Assembly (NCBI GenBank): GCA_964383365.1
Contig: CAYLHF010000032.1
Span: 1-33,656 of the forward strand
DNA: 33,656 nt
From: CAYLHF01 sp964383365
GTDB lineage: Bacteria > Bacteroidota > Rhodothermia > Rhodothermales > UBA10348
Direction: 5' to 3'
Positions within the stretch are counted from its first letter, which is position 1. The number at the start of each line of letters is the position of its first letter. This document shows, in pieces, positions 16,501-24,445 of the stretch. The notes under the pieces are model-generated. The model was not told the DNA's origin, did no database searches, and saw only the letters and a program-made list of their open reading frames with translations. The position numbers and the translations under genes are program-made.

Positions 16501-17756
16501 ACAGTTACGGATGGAGGCAGGTTATTGCCCCACTTCCGGAAGGGGCTGACGTTCGGATCCGTTTCGATATGGGAACAGACGACGATAACACGCAATCGTC
16601 CAGATATTTCGCTGGCTGGTATCTGGATGATCTCCTGGTGACGACTCAGCGTCCGAGTGATCTTGGATTTCCTCACCCGATTCAGATGCCAGACGACTTC
16701 GTAGCACTTGCCACGGTAGATCCTCCGCGAATCCGTTTGCGGGCAACCGACGATAATGGAATCAGAGACGTATTGGCCGAGTACGAGTTCAATCGGGCAG
16801 GGGGCTCAGAGGTGGGGACGATTCGCCTCGAGATGGATCCATCTGATTCGAGATTGTTTACCGGCGAAATTCCCGTCTCCGGAATTCCAAGTCCAGGGGA
16901 CCAAATCACGTATCGAATCCGGCTCTCCGATCACAGCGGGCAGACCGTGAATCTGCCGCTGGATCCAGTCGGCGCGTTTGTGATCGAATATCGGCTCTTC
17001 GATGCGAGAGATCTTACGCTGTCAGCGTCCGCTTCGTCATTATGGGAGCGCTCCGGAACGGGCTGGACGGTCTCGCCGGTGACCCCGGTAGAGAGCGTAG
17101 CCTCGTTAAATTTGACGCCATTCGACCTGGCGGATAACGCAGTAGACCTGACTTTTCAGATTCGACACCTTTTCAATCTGGAGAGTGGAGCGGGAGGAAA
17201 CGTAAAAATATCTTCGGACGGGGGGATGTCCTGGCAGATACTGGATCCGGACGGTGGGTATCCGGGAATGATCGATGTGTCCACCTCGAACCCGATGAGA
17301 GCAGAGCGTGGATTCACCGGCGATCACTCAGATCTGCACATCACGCGTTTCGACCTGAGCTCGTTCGGGGGTAAACAGGTCCGGATTCGACTAGATGAAG
17401 CGTCGGATCGGGCGCTGTCATCGTCAGAATTCTGGGTTGTATCGGATATTCAGCTGCTCGCAGCGACCCGAGCCACGGCGTTTGACGTGTCCAGGGAATT
17501 GGATCTGTTCGCTCCGTATCCCAATCCGTTCAGGGCGTCAGCCCGTGTAGGATTCAGTGTGCCGGAGCCTGATCGGGTCGAGATCACACTCTACGATCTG
17601 ATGGGGCGCCGCGTTCGAACGATCGTCAGTCAGTTCTACGAGCCGGGAACGTATGAGGTCAGCCTCGAGTCGGGCGCACTCTCGGGCGGCAGTTACGTAT
17701 TGAGCATGCGTTCCGGTGGACTCGAGAAACACCGGATGATTGCGCTGATCCGATAA
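13554..17756 (+). CDS. Secreted M36 (fungalysin)-like zinc metallopeptidase, T9SS cargo
   Basis: A 1400-residue exported protein. Order of parts: signal peptide (1 to about 28, hydrophobic FFPVVFILVTTVSTATA); a fungalysin/thermolysin-type propeptide (about 75-230, with HLSYHQMFRGLRVFD); a zinc peptidase domain with HEYGH at 456-460 and the third ligand Glu481 in HEGWSDYW, a pattern close to M36; Ig-like domains (about 640-850 and 1030-1150); two jelly-roll/MAM-like modules (about 855-1025 and 1160-1300) each with a VKVS/VKIS.D.G.SW-type strand; and a T9SS type A-like C-terminal domain with YPNPF at 1322-1326 and DLMGRRV. The start is a GTG, the only one giving a complete signal peptide. Likely role is extracellular protein breakdown; the substrate is unknown. 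Confidence 0.88.
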   Translation: MILGLRNTLRSFFPVVFILVTTVSTATAIDRSSAVTWDVRYSVQDTLQFRVRQVRGGKIDIDSWVWRSKQGLESVYGPVPADEVLQRESRAFGWRKDLSDLQLYADRKSGGSRHLSYHQMFRGLRVFDTSIKVNLDHLGRVVSIYSSYRPMRSEPDVRTDFRGDIRLSSQEAAIRSRMKLPAPADGYSRSNGGQHSEPELGIYFHGGKPIVAWRTIVWPAGEPAEYVVYISAQEGRVLSVRNQALRLKGSMRTNKEVTWPPAEQETRASTINAETVTNYSPVGTGITPSSVVRTAGQGFVFVPDPLSREGVSYAPPYIDNEDATNSELDAARTLVDLLDISTDANGMFVLEGPYVRIVGTNNAGSPVYTPPAVSGPDQFTFDRSESGFEAVNAYYHLDTSQRYVQSLGITDVQNAPLSVNPQGLSRDESFFFPDLNMIVFGTGGVDDAEDAGVLWHEYGHALLQAAAPGLLGSTEGVALHEGWSDYWATSYTRSLVAAGQVLSSDWTRVFDWDSGEGTIWSGRVLDHTGHYPEDTCSDDPSPSASCSVHNDGRLWATVLMEVYTELGRAVTDELNLRSHPFLSVPVTFRDAARAMVQADLDNFSGQHVPVLLDKFGRRGLLDPNSFAPSIEHSPIRWSESNTGFLTISADVVGVSSAVSSVVVHYQGAASSSGEFTLNAAGGDRYEGQLPLPGIDDTIAYYIEANDSGGRTSVLPDGAPTDVFSVGIGPDTEAPDLVHEPLSNVALSTWPPVITATATDNLGVASVRVSFRIENLTGGLLASGDFDLVESGGFFTAPFPVEANVLETNARVSYRILATDAAARANQTILPASGDFAFSVSADGLFRRFDFESTISTIQAGGEWEQGTPDFGLFTAHSGTRLVGTRLTGAYSSTPTRSELQLSPINLRGVSNAMLSFWQWYDLEHDGTADPSESGAALWDGANVKVSVDAGQTWTMLIPEGGYNGTIASARGNPMAGEAAFGGYSYGWRQVIAPLPEGADVRIRFDMGTDDDNTQSSRYFAGWYLDDLLVTTQRPSDLGFPHPIQMPDDFVALATVDPPRIRLRATDDNGIRDVLAEYEFNRAGGSEVGTIRLEMDPSDSRLFTGEIPVSGIPSPGDQITYRIRLSDHSGQTVNLPLDPVGAFVIEYRLFDARDLTLSASASSLWERSGTGWTVSPVTPVESVASLNLTPFDLADNAVDLTFQIRHLFNLESGAGGNVKISSDGGMSWQILDPDGGYPGMIDVSTSNPMRAERGFTGDHSDLHITRFDLSSFGGKQVRIRLDEASDRALSSSEFWVVSDIQLLAATRATAFDVSRELDLFAPYPNPFRASARVGFSVPEPDRVEITLYDLMGRRVRTIVSQFYEPGTYEVSLESGALSGGSYVLSMRSGGLEKHRMIALIR

Positions 17757-17882
17757 GTGAAGACAGGCGGCTCACGATACGTGCGTCAGATCAATCTAAA
17801 AAAATCGGTGAAGCAAAAACCTTCCGACCGATCTGTCGTTCTTTTGGGCTACAACGTTTTTGTACCCTACTGGAATTGATTG

Positions 17883-19160
17883 ATGGACCATAAGGAAGGA
17901 GCCTACAAAGTCAAAGACCTGCAACGTGCCGAATCAGGCCGTCTGCTCATGGAGTGGGCTGAGAGCCGTATGCCGGTTCTTATGCATTTGCGGGAGAAAT
18001 ATGCCACTGAGAAGCCGTTTTCCGGCTACAAAATCACCGGTTGCCTCCACGTGACGAAGGAGACCGGTGTGCTCGTCGAGACATTTGCTGCCTGTGGCGC
18101 CGAGGTAGCGTGGAGTGGCTGCAATCCGCTCAGCACCAATGATGATGTAGCAGCCGCACTGGCGGAAGCCGGAATCGAGATTTATGCCTGGTACGGACAA
18201 AACGTAGAGGAATTCTACTGGAGCATCGATCGGACGATTGACAAAACACCACATCTTACCCTCGATGACGGCGCGGACCTGATTTTCAGGGTTCACAACC
18301 AGTTTCCGCATCTGGCCGATCATATTATTGGGGGATCGGAGGAGACGACTACGGGTGTGCATCGTCTTCGGGCGATGGCCGATGATGGGAAACTATTGTA
18401 TCCGGTCTATGCCGTGAATGATGCAGAAACCAAGTGGGATTTTGACAACGTCTACGGGACGGGTCAGAGCACACTTGACGGTATTCTGAGGGCCAGTTCG
18501 GTTCTTCTGGCAGGAAAAAATTTCGTCGTTGCCGGCTATGGCCATTGTGGCCGGGGCGTTGCGATGCGGGCGAAGGGTATGGGCGCGAACGTAATCGTGA
18601 CGGAGGTCAAGGCGACTGCTGCGCTGAAAGCGACCCTCGAGGGCATGCGTGTCATGCCGATGGAAGACGCAGCGCGGGTCGGAGATATTTTTGTCACGGC
18701 GACGGGTATGAAAGATATCATTCGCGGCGAACACTTCGTGTCAATGAAGGACGGCGCGATCGTCTGTAATACCGGTCATTACGACGTTGAATTGAATCTG
18801 AAAGAACTGGCTGAGGCATCCAGCGATGTCCGGACTGTTCGTCAGGACAATCGGGAGTACACCATGGACAATGGGAAACGGGTGTATGTGCTCGCTGACG
18901 GTCGTCTGGTGAATCTCGCAGCAGCCGAAGGACATCCCTCCGAGGTCATGGACATGAGTTTTGCCAACCAGTTCATGGCACATCTGAGTCTCATTCGTCA
19001 GCACGAGACAGGAACGGATTTCGAGAATACAGTGATCGATCTTCCGATCGAACTGGATCAGGAAATCGCGGGAATCAAGCTCGAAACCATGGGCCTCCAG
19101 ATTGACAAGCTCTCCGACGAGCAGGTCATCTACGCCACGGATTATTCAGCCGGCACTTGA
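17883..19160 (+). CDS. ahcY: Adenosylhomocysteinase
   Basis: A 425-residue NAD-dependent enzyme that splits S-adenosylhomocysteine into adenosine and homocysteine, relieving inhibition of methyltransferases. NAD-binding GYGHCGRG is at 218-225, the substrate segment SEETTTG at 152-158 and the active-site region VNDAETKWDFDN at 178-189. It is the short form without the roughly 40-residue insert of many bacterial enzymes, and it ends in DYSAGT instead of the usual HYRY tail that reaches into the neighbouring subunit. The ATG at 17883 is used; a TTG directly before it would add one residue. Its stop lies 5 bp from that of the convergent fdxA. Confidence 0.96.
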   Translation: MDHKEGAYKVKDLQRAESGRLLMEWAESRMPVLMHLREKYATEKPFSGYKITGCLHVTKETGVLVETFAACGAEVAWSGCNPLSTNDDVAAALAEAGIEIYAWYGQNVEEFYWSIDRTIDKTPHLTLDDGADLIFRVHNQFPHLADHIIGGSEETTTGVHRLRAMADDGKLLYPVYAVNDAETKWDFDNVYGTGQSTLDGILRASSVLLAGKNFVVAGYGHCGRGVAMRAKGMGANVIVTEVKATAALKATLEGMRVMPMEDAARVGDIFVTATGMKDIIRGEHFVSMKDGAIVCNTGHYDVELNLKELAEASSDVRTVRQDNREYTMDNGKRVYVLADGRLVNLAAAEGHPSEVMDMSFANQFMAHLSLIRQHETGTDFENTVIDLPIELDQEIAGIKLETMGLQIDKLSDEQVIYATDYSAGT

Positions 19161-19165
19161 GCAAA

Positions 19166-19516
19166 TCAGTCGTCTGATTCCCACGTCATGATATCCTCTT
19201 CGGACTTTTCCCGGCTTACCCACTCGGCTGCGTCCGGCATCGGGTCTTTCTTTTCGGTGATGTTGTGGCCCTGCTCCTGCCACTGGTTGGACAGATATGC
19301 ATTCCATTCTGCGTAATGGGCATATTCTTCCGGTAATTCGTCATCGGCGTAAATAGCTTCGACCGGACAGACCGGGACGCATGCGTTACAGTCAATGCAC
19401 TCATCGGGATGAATCACGAGGAAGTTCGGCCCTTCGTAAAAACAGTCCACAGGACAGACTTCTACACAGTCGGAATGTTTACAATTGATGCACGGTTCGG
19501 TTACGACGTATGGCAT
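19166..19516 (-). CDS. fdxA: Ferredoxin, FdxA type (7Fe/8Fe)
   Basis: A 116-residue iron-sulfur electron carrier. The first half matches Azotobacter FdI/FdxA: CINCKHSDCVEVCP (Cys9, 12, 17, 21), GPNFLVIHPDECIDC and NACVPVCPVEAI. The spacing of the first cluster fits the family that holds one [3Fe-4S] and one [4Fe-4S] cluster. The C-terminal half (about 65-116) is acidic and rich in Glu, Asp and Trp, as in longer family members. Its redox partner is not evident. Two hairpins in its upstream region (19558-19575 and 19583-19616) may be regulatory. Confidence 0.94.
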   Translation of the reverse strand: MPYVVTEPCINCKHSDCVEVCPVDCFYEGPNFLVIHPDECIDCNACVPVCPVEAIYADDELPEEYAHYAEWNAYLSNQWQEQGHNITEKKDPMPDAAEWVSREKSEEDIMTWESDD

Positions 19517-19557
19517 GATTTGACCCCACGAATCAGGAGGCAGAAATAAAGTAAGAA

Positions 19558-19616
19558 GGGTCTGTCAACAGACCCCGGATGGACACCGGACCTCACTGAG
19601 TTCAGTGTGTCGGTGT
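19558..19616 (-). promoter_or_regulatory. Two hairpins upstream of fdxA
   Basis: GGGTCTG-TCAA-CAGACCC at 19558-19575 is a 7-bp stem with a four-base loop; on the minus strand it is followed by the T-rich TTCTTACTTTATTT, like an attenuator. Next to it, CACTGA-GT-TCAGTG (19594-19607) is flanked by ACACCG (19583-19588) and CGGTGT (19611-19616), giving a two-step hairpin. Both lie 42-100 nt before the fdxA ATG. Function is inferred from symmetry only. Confidence 0.4.
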
Positions 19617-19758
19617 GCGATGAACATCCGCAAGATAATACACTCATCCGACTGAATTCAAATGAACGTATGTCGAATGCAGTATTAGCATTGTATCCGG
19701 TCGTGTGTACCTTATTCGGAGTACCTTCCTGTTTTACCCATTTTCCGGCGGACGCCAC

Positions 19759-20916
19759 GTGATCGATCGATCAGACGACATACATTCGCGGGTACTCACT
19801 CTCGATACCCACGCCGATATCCCCGCCAATTTTGCAACTCCTGAAATCGATCCGGGACAGTGGGGGACTCAGCAGGTAGACCTGCCAAAAATGAGAAAGG
19901 GGGGCCTCGATGCGACTTTTCTCGTTGTCTATGTGAGTCAGGAGGAGAGAACGCCCGAGAACTACCGGACGGCGATGAACGACGCTCTCGTCAAGTTCGA
20001 TGCCATTCATCGGATGGCAGAAGTGATGTATCCCGAACAAATCGAAATCGCGGTCTCACCTGCCGATGTCCGTCGCATTCGCGCGTCCGGAAAACTCGTT
20101 GCGGCCATCGGAATTGAGAATGGGTTCAGCATCGGGAAAGATCTTTCACTCCTGTCTACATATTACGAGTTGGGGGGGCGTTATCTGACACTGGCCCACA
20201 TAGGCCACAACGATATCTGCGACTCTTCGCTGCCACGCGATCGACTCGGAGATCCCGACGAAGAGCATGGAGGTCTGAGTGAGTTCGGGCGGGATGTTGT
20301 CCGAGAAATGAATCGTATCGGGATGATGGTCGACGTATCGCATATATCCAGGAAGGCGATGCTCGATGCGGCCCGTGCATCCCGTGTCCCCGTTGTCGCT
20401 TCTCATTCGGGTGTCTGTGGTATCAATCCACATCCGAGGAATCTCGATGATGAACAGCTCGACGTTTTGCGCGATCAAGGAGGCGTGATTCAGATCGTGG
20501 CGTACGTCGGGTACGTCAAATCGGACCCGGTTGAAAAGACGATCGCACTCGAACAACTCCGGAAAAAATATAATCTTGCCTCGGTTTACAGTGCGCTGGA
20601 TCTCCCGAAAGACGAAAAGGCGTTGTTTTCTACCGATTGGGATGTCATTCAGGAGCGATATCCGCGGGCGAATGTTCAGGACTTTGTGGATCATATCGAC
20701 TATGCCGTAAACCGGATCGGGATCAGGCACGTCGGAATCAGTTCTGATTTTGATGGCGGCGGTGGGATCGAAGGCTGGGACAATACCTCCGAATCGATGA
20801 ATGTAACGAGCGAACTCGTCGCCCGAGGGTACTCAGAGGGAGATATTCAGGCGCTCTGGGGAGACAATTTTCTTCGGGTATGGCAGGAAGCAGAAGACTA
20901 CAGTCGCTCCTGCTAG
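19759..20916 (+). CDS. Membrane dipeptidase family (M19) peptidase
   Basis: A 385-residue zinc hydrolase of the M19 (renal dipeptidase) family that cleaves dipeptides. Zinc ligands are visible: His18 and Asp20 in LDTHADIP, the bridging Glu120 in AIGIENG, His195 in VDVSHIS and His216 in VASHSG. The late GISSDFDGGGG segment carries the conserved Asp near the C-terminus. I prefer the GTG at 19759, where the family N-terminus begins; a GTG at 19705 would add 18 residues that do not form a convincing signal peptide. The enzyme therefore appears cytosolic and could digest peptides released by the secreted peptidases nearby. It is followed 95 nt later by a secreted dehydrogenase gene. Confidence 0.93.
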   Translation: MIDRSDDIHSRVLTLDTHADIPANFATPEIDPGQWGTQQVDLPKMRKGGLDATFLVVYVSQEERTPENYRTAMNDALVKFDAIHRMAEVMYPEQIEIAVSPADVRRIRASGKLVAAIGIENGFSIGKDLSLLSTYYELGGRYLTLAHIGHNDICDSSLPRDRLGDPDEEHGGLSEFGRDVVREMNRIGMMVDVSHISRKAMLDAARASRVPVVASHSGVCGINPHPRNLDDEQLDVLRDQGGVIQIVAYVGYVKSDPVEKTIALEQLRKKYNLASVYSALDLPKDEKALFSTDWDVIQERYPRANVQDFVDHIDYAVNRIGIRHVGISSDFDGGGGIEGWDNTSESMNVTSELVARGYSEGDIQALWGDNFLRVWQEAEDYSRSC

Positions 20917-20958
20917 TCGGTCATCCGTTTTCGGTCCGGGAAGATCCTCGTGTCTACT

Positions 20959-20989
20959 GGCATAGCACCGCCCGGTGCCATAGTATGCC
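20959..20989 (+). terminator. Compound hairpin between the dipeptidase and dehydrogenase genes
   Basis: GGCATA (20959-20964) pairs with TATGCC (20984-20989), enclosing GCACCG (20965-20970) paired with CGGTGC (20973-20978) and a five-base bulge. It begins 43 nt after the dipeptidase stop and ends 22 nt before the next ATG. It has no T-run, so it may be a processing, stability or weak termination element. Confidence 0.4.
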
Positions 20990-21011
20990 GCTATCCATCA
21001 GAGAGTCTGCC

Positions 21012-22121
21012 ATGAAAAAATCCCCGGTACTACTCGTAGTCGTATTCGTGATCGCATCCACCGGGTCGGCGACAGGACAGGAGCGTGACTTATCGCTCAT
21101 CCAGCTTCCACCTGGTTTCTCTATCTCACGCTACGTCACCGACGTGCCAAATGCCCGGTCGCTCGCTCTGTCAGATTCTGGTGTACTCTTCGTCAGCACC
21201 CGTAGTAAGGGTTCTGTTTATGCCGTTGTCGATTCGGACGGAGATCACAAAGCCGACCGTACGTATACGTTGGTCACCGGACTGAATATGCCCAATGGTA
21301 TTGCCTTGAGGGACGGATCATTGTATGTGGCAGAAATTAGCAGAATTCTCCGCTTCGACAATATTGAGAATCGCCTCGAAAATCCACCGGCCCCGACCGT
21401 CGTCACCGACCAACTCCCTACGGAAGGGTGGCACGGTTGGCGATATATCCGATTCGGGCCCGATGATCTGCTCTATGTTAGTATAGGTGCGCCATGTAAC
21501 ATCTGTGAGCCCGACGCGCCCTATGGGTCGATTGTCCGGATGAAACCCGATGGCTCGGACATGGAGGTGTATGCTTCCGGCATTCGAAATTCGGTAGGGT
21601 TTACCTGGCACCCCGAAACCCATGAATTGTGGTTCACAGATAATGGACGAGACAACCTGGGTGATGATATTCCTCCGTGTGAATTGAATCATGCCCCCGG
21701 GCAGGGTATGCACTTCGGATATCCTTATTTCCACGGTGGGACGATACCCGATCCGAAATACGGGACGGGGCACATAGCATCCGATTACACGCATCCCGCT
21801 CAGAATCTAGGCCCTCATGTTGCTCCCCTGGGTCTGGAATTTTACGCAGGCTCACAGTTCCCGACCGAATACAGGAACCAGCTATTCATCGCGGAACATG
21901 GCTCCTGGAACAGAAGTAAAAAAATCGGATATCGTATCTCTCTTGTACGACTCGATATCGACGGACATCCGGTAACGTATGAGTCGTTCGCGACGGGTTG
22001 GCTGCAGGGGGAGACGAATTGGGGACGCCCGGTCGATCTGGAACAGATGCCGGACGGTTCTCTCCTGGTCTCCGACGATCAGTCGGGTGCCGTCTATCGA
22101 ATCACATACGACGGGTCATAG
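21012..22121 (+). CDS. Secreted PQQ-dependent sugar (sorbosone-type) dehydrogenase-like protein
   Basis: A 369-residue exported beta-propeller of the glucose/sorbosone dehydrogenase family. A signal peptide covers residues 1 to about 23 (MKKSPVLLVVVFVIASTGSATG). Family segments include GLNMPNGIAL, EGWHGWRYIRFGPD, FTDNGRDNLGDDIPPCELN, APLGLEFY, FIAEHGSWNR and WGRPVDLE. Members bind PQQ and calcium and oxidise sugars or aldoses in the periplasm, though many are uncharacterised. The ATG at 21012 gives the signal peptide; the open frame extends upstream but that part is unlike the family. The stop overlaps the convergent metallopeptidase stop (TCATAG, 6-bp overlap). No T9SS domain. Confidence 0.88.
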   Translation: MKKSPVLLVVVFVIASTGSATGQERDLSLIQLPPGFSISRYVTDVPNARSLALSDSGVLFVSTRSKGSVYAVVDSDGDHKADRTYTLVTGLNMPNGIALRDGSLYVAEISRILRFDNIENRLENPPAPTVVTDQLPTEGWHGWRYIRFGPDDLLYVSIGAPCNICEPDAPYGSIVRMKPDGSDMEVYASGIRNSVGFTWHPETHELWFTDNGRDNLGDDIPPCELNHAPGQGMHFGYPYFHGGTIPDPKYGTGHIASDYTHPAQNLGPHVAPLGLEFYAGSQFPTEYRNQLFIAEHGSWNRSKKIGYRISLVRLDIDGHPVTYESFATGWLQGETNWGRPVDLEQMPDGSLLVSDDQSGAVYRITYDGS

Positions 22122-24008
22122 AATGACCATACGTCGTGTGATCGACCTTTCTTCCGTCTGAAGACGGTATAGATAGGTCCCGGGGACGAGTCTCGTCGCA
22201 TCGAGATCGACCTGGTGGGGACCGGCCGCGAGTCTACTTTCGACAGGCGTAAAGACGCGCCTTCCCAGAAGATCAAAAACGTCCAGCCGAATATCGGAAG
22301 TCCCTTTCAGGTGGAATCGAATCGTGGTCTTCCCGGAAAATGGATTCGGAAAATTCTGATCGAGGGCGACTGCAACGGGTAGAACGGTGTCATCTTCTGT
22401 TGCCGTTACGACCGCCTGGGAGAGCGGCGTCCAGTTGGCGTCATATTTCACTTTACCGACTGGGACCTCTGGGTCCGTCTGCAGCAGAAACAAGGTCAGC
22501 GACGTATACGACTTCCTGAATCGATAGATCTCTGTATTGCTCGCGGTCACGTCGTAAAACTCCGTCGTTCCATCTGTCAACTCTCCCATGAATCGTGCGT
22601 GGACGCGGCTCTGCATCTGTAGTCGAATCTGTTCCTGAATTGCTGCCGGAAACTGGTCCCATCCGAGCGCATCGAAGGAAAATTGAAAATCCGAGACGTT
22701 ATCCCAGGTGATGTATTTCACGGCTCCGCCATTCAACGGATCATTGGTCACGACCGTATGAAATCCAGGTTCACCTGTTGTGGAGGCTACTTCGCCGTCG
22801 ATCCGCCGCGTGAGAGGAGCATGCAGGCTCTGTCTGGGGGTCGCCTGATACCCGAACTCGGGGGCGATCGTCAGATCATTCAGGAAATTGGCAGAGTGAA
22901 AATCGGTGATGATCTCTTCGAGACTTCGGTTCTCCAACCTGAGCAGACTATCAAGGCCATTTCCACCCTTTCGATCTACTTCCTGTAACATCCTTCCGAC
23001 ACCGGCCGGACCGATACGGTCGGCCATGTACGTAAAAAACAGCCCCCCACGTTGGTAATCCCGGGCATTGGGGCCTCCATTGGACGGACTCGTTCTCCAA
23101 CTGAACAGGGGCAACACGTACTCGGCTGGCGAATTCAGATAGTCGATTCCACGCCAGAAATAGCCATTCATCACCATCGCATACTCGGCGTATCCTTCTG
23201 TGATCAAGGTGTTGTCCCAGCCGGACGACAGGTGCAACAGATGGGTGTACTCATGGGCTGCGATGACCGCCAGCGTGGCGATATTTTGGGTGCCCTCATT
23301 GGAATCCAGATACAGGACGTCGGCCTGATTCCCCACCCCATCAGCCACTCCCGGGGCCACGTCGGCCGAAGAAACATAGCCCAGGGTTCCGCCGGTGCCC
23401 GCTCCGATATCGTACATCAGGATGTCCACCATCGAGTCGCCGTCATAATTTGGAGGCTGACCGTAGATATCCTCGTCGTTAAGGAAAACACCCTGCGTCG
23501 GGTCGATCGATGCTGCCGGGGTCTGGTTGAGGGTTACGTCCCTGAGAGCGGTGATATCAGAATCTGTCATCCGATTCAGGGCGAGTTCTGCCGTATCGAC
23601 CCACAGGAAGTATCGACTGGTCTTGTCGACCAGGCGAAAGTTTTTTGGCTGCCAGACGTTATTTTCCTGAACGTTGAACGAGCGTTCGTCTCCGACGTCC
23701 GGAGGATGCAATGCCGATTTTGCGGCGAGCGTTACGTGGTCCCGGTCCCGCGATTCAAGATAGGACACCATATGTGCACGGGCGCCGGGAGAGGAGACAT
23801 CCGTCGCACAGAAATCACCGAGACTATTGATCCGGATCAGATCGCGTCCTCTCTTACCGGTCTGTCCATTGTTCTGGACAGAAACGCCCCAGGAATGAAT
23901 CAGAAAAGGCTCGACATCGCGCACCACCTGCCCGTACGAAGGCAGTGTCACGCCGGCGAGAAGGCAACTCGTCAGAAAGGCACGTATGTTGGACGTACTC
24001 AAATACAT
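22116..24008 (-). CDS. Secreted HEYxH metallopeptidase (M30-like), T9SS cargo, copy 1
   Basis: A 630-residue exported protein with a signal peptide (1 to about 26, ending LPSYGQ). The gluzincin-like zinc site is HEYTH at 252-256 with a probable third ligand Glu271 in TEGYAEY, a pattern recalling M30 hyicolysin-type enzymes. A calcium-like acidic segment (YDGDSMVDIL) precedes it. The C-terminal 85 residues form a T9SS type A-like domain (NFPNPFSGKTTI, DLLGRRVF, final RRMVIL). It is a paralogue of the protein encoded at 24446-26848. ATG at 24008 is used; a TTG at 24017 would add three residues. It starts 47 bp from the divergent lipoprotein gene. The substrate is unknown. Confidence 0.82.
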   Translation of the reverse strand: MYLSTSNIRAFLTSCLLAGVTLPSYGQVVRDVEPFLIHSWGVSVQNNGQTGKRGRDLIRINSLGDFCATDVSSPGARAHMVSYLESRDRDHVTLAAKSALHPPDVGDERSFNVQENNVWQPKNFRLVDKTSRYFLWVDTAELALNRMTDSDITALRDVTLNQTPAASIDPTQGVFLNDEDIYGQPPNYDGDSMVDILMYDIGAGTGGTLGYVSSADVAPGVADGVGNQADVLYLDSNEGTQNIATLAVIAAHEYTHLLHLSSGWDNTLITEGYAEYAMVMNGYFWRGIDYLNSPAEYVLPLFSWRTSPSNGGPNARDYQRGGLFFTYMADRIGPAGVGRMLQEVDRKGGNGLDSLLRLENRSLEEIITDFHSANFLNDLTIAPEFGYQATPRQSLHAPLTRRIDGEVASTTGEPGFHTVVTNDPLNGGAVKYITWDNVSDFQFSFDALGWDQFPAAIQEQIRLQMQSRVHARFMGELTDGTTEFYDVTASNTEIYRFRKSYTSLTLFLLQTDPEVPVGKVKYDANWTPLSQAVVTATEDDTVLPVAVALDQNFPNPFSGKTTIRFHLKGTSDIRLDVFDLLGRRVFTPVESRLAAGPHQVDLDATRLVPGTYLYRLQTEERSITRRMVIL

Positions 24009-24055
24009 AAGGGCCAATTAAACCTATTTCATCCCGAAGGCGAAAGGTACAAATA

Positions 24056-24430
24056 ATGGGTAATCAACTGAACAAACCAGGGCCATGCATTCGCCCGCGA
24101 TTGGATCGCGGCGTCGGTGGCACAAATCCGGTTTCCATGCTATTGTTTCTGCTGGTGGTCCTGTCCGTTGGTGCGTGCAAGAGTCAGGAAGTCCTGACCG
24201 ATGTCATTACCGTGGACGGAATCGCGACCATGCGCGGAAACGTACCGTTCAATAAACTGATCCTGGAGACGGATAGTCGCAATTACTATGCCCTCCAGTT
24301 GACACCAGCGCAACAGGCATCCATTACTACCCCGTCCCGGTTGCGGGTTACCGGTCATGTTTTCAGGGGAGAGTGGAATGGACTACCCTATACGTTTCTT
24401 CGCGTGACGAAATTGATCCGTACCGATTAG
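24056..24430 (+). CDS. Small predicted lipoprotein, OB-fold-like
   Basis: A 124-residue protein I do not recognise as a named family. A hydrophobic stretch (MLLFLLVVLSVGAC) ends in a lipobox-like VGAC, so Cys42 is the likely lipidated residue. The remaining 80 or so residues are beta-rich (VDGIATMRGNVPFNKLIL, then RLRVTGHVFRGEWNGLPY), resembling a small OB-fold or soluble ligand-binding barrel. The true start is uncertain: the ATG at 24056 gives a long n-region, while an ATG at 24137 lacks positive charge before the hydrophobic part. It is enclosed by the two paralogous metallopeptidase genes on the opposite strand. Confidence 0.68.
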   Translation: MGNQLNKPGPCIRPRLDRGVGGTNPVSMLLFLLVVLSVGACKSQEVLTDVITVDGIATMRGNVPFNKLILETDSRNYYALQLTPAQQASITTPSRLRVTGHVFRGEWNGLPYTFLRVTKLIRTD

Positions 24431-24445
24431 GGTCCGTTCCCCAGA

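Noticed and set aside
23052..24056. A 334-codon open frame on the plus strand opposite metallopeptidase copy 1
   Set aside because: It is antisense to a protein with signal peptide, zinc site and sorting domain; the translated frame has no recognisable domain and is rich in Gln/Arg/His/Gly as expected for a shadow.
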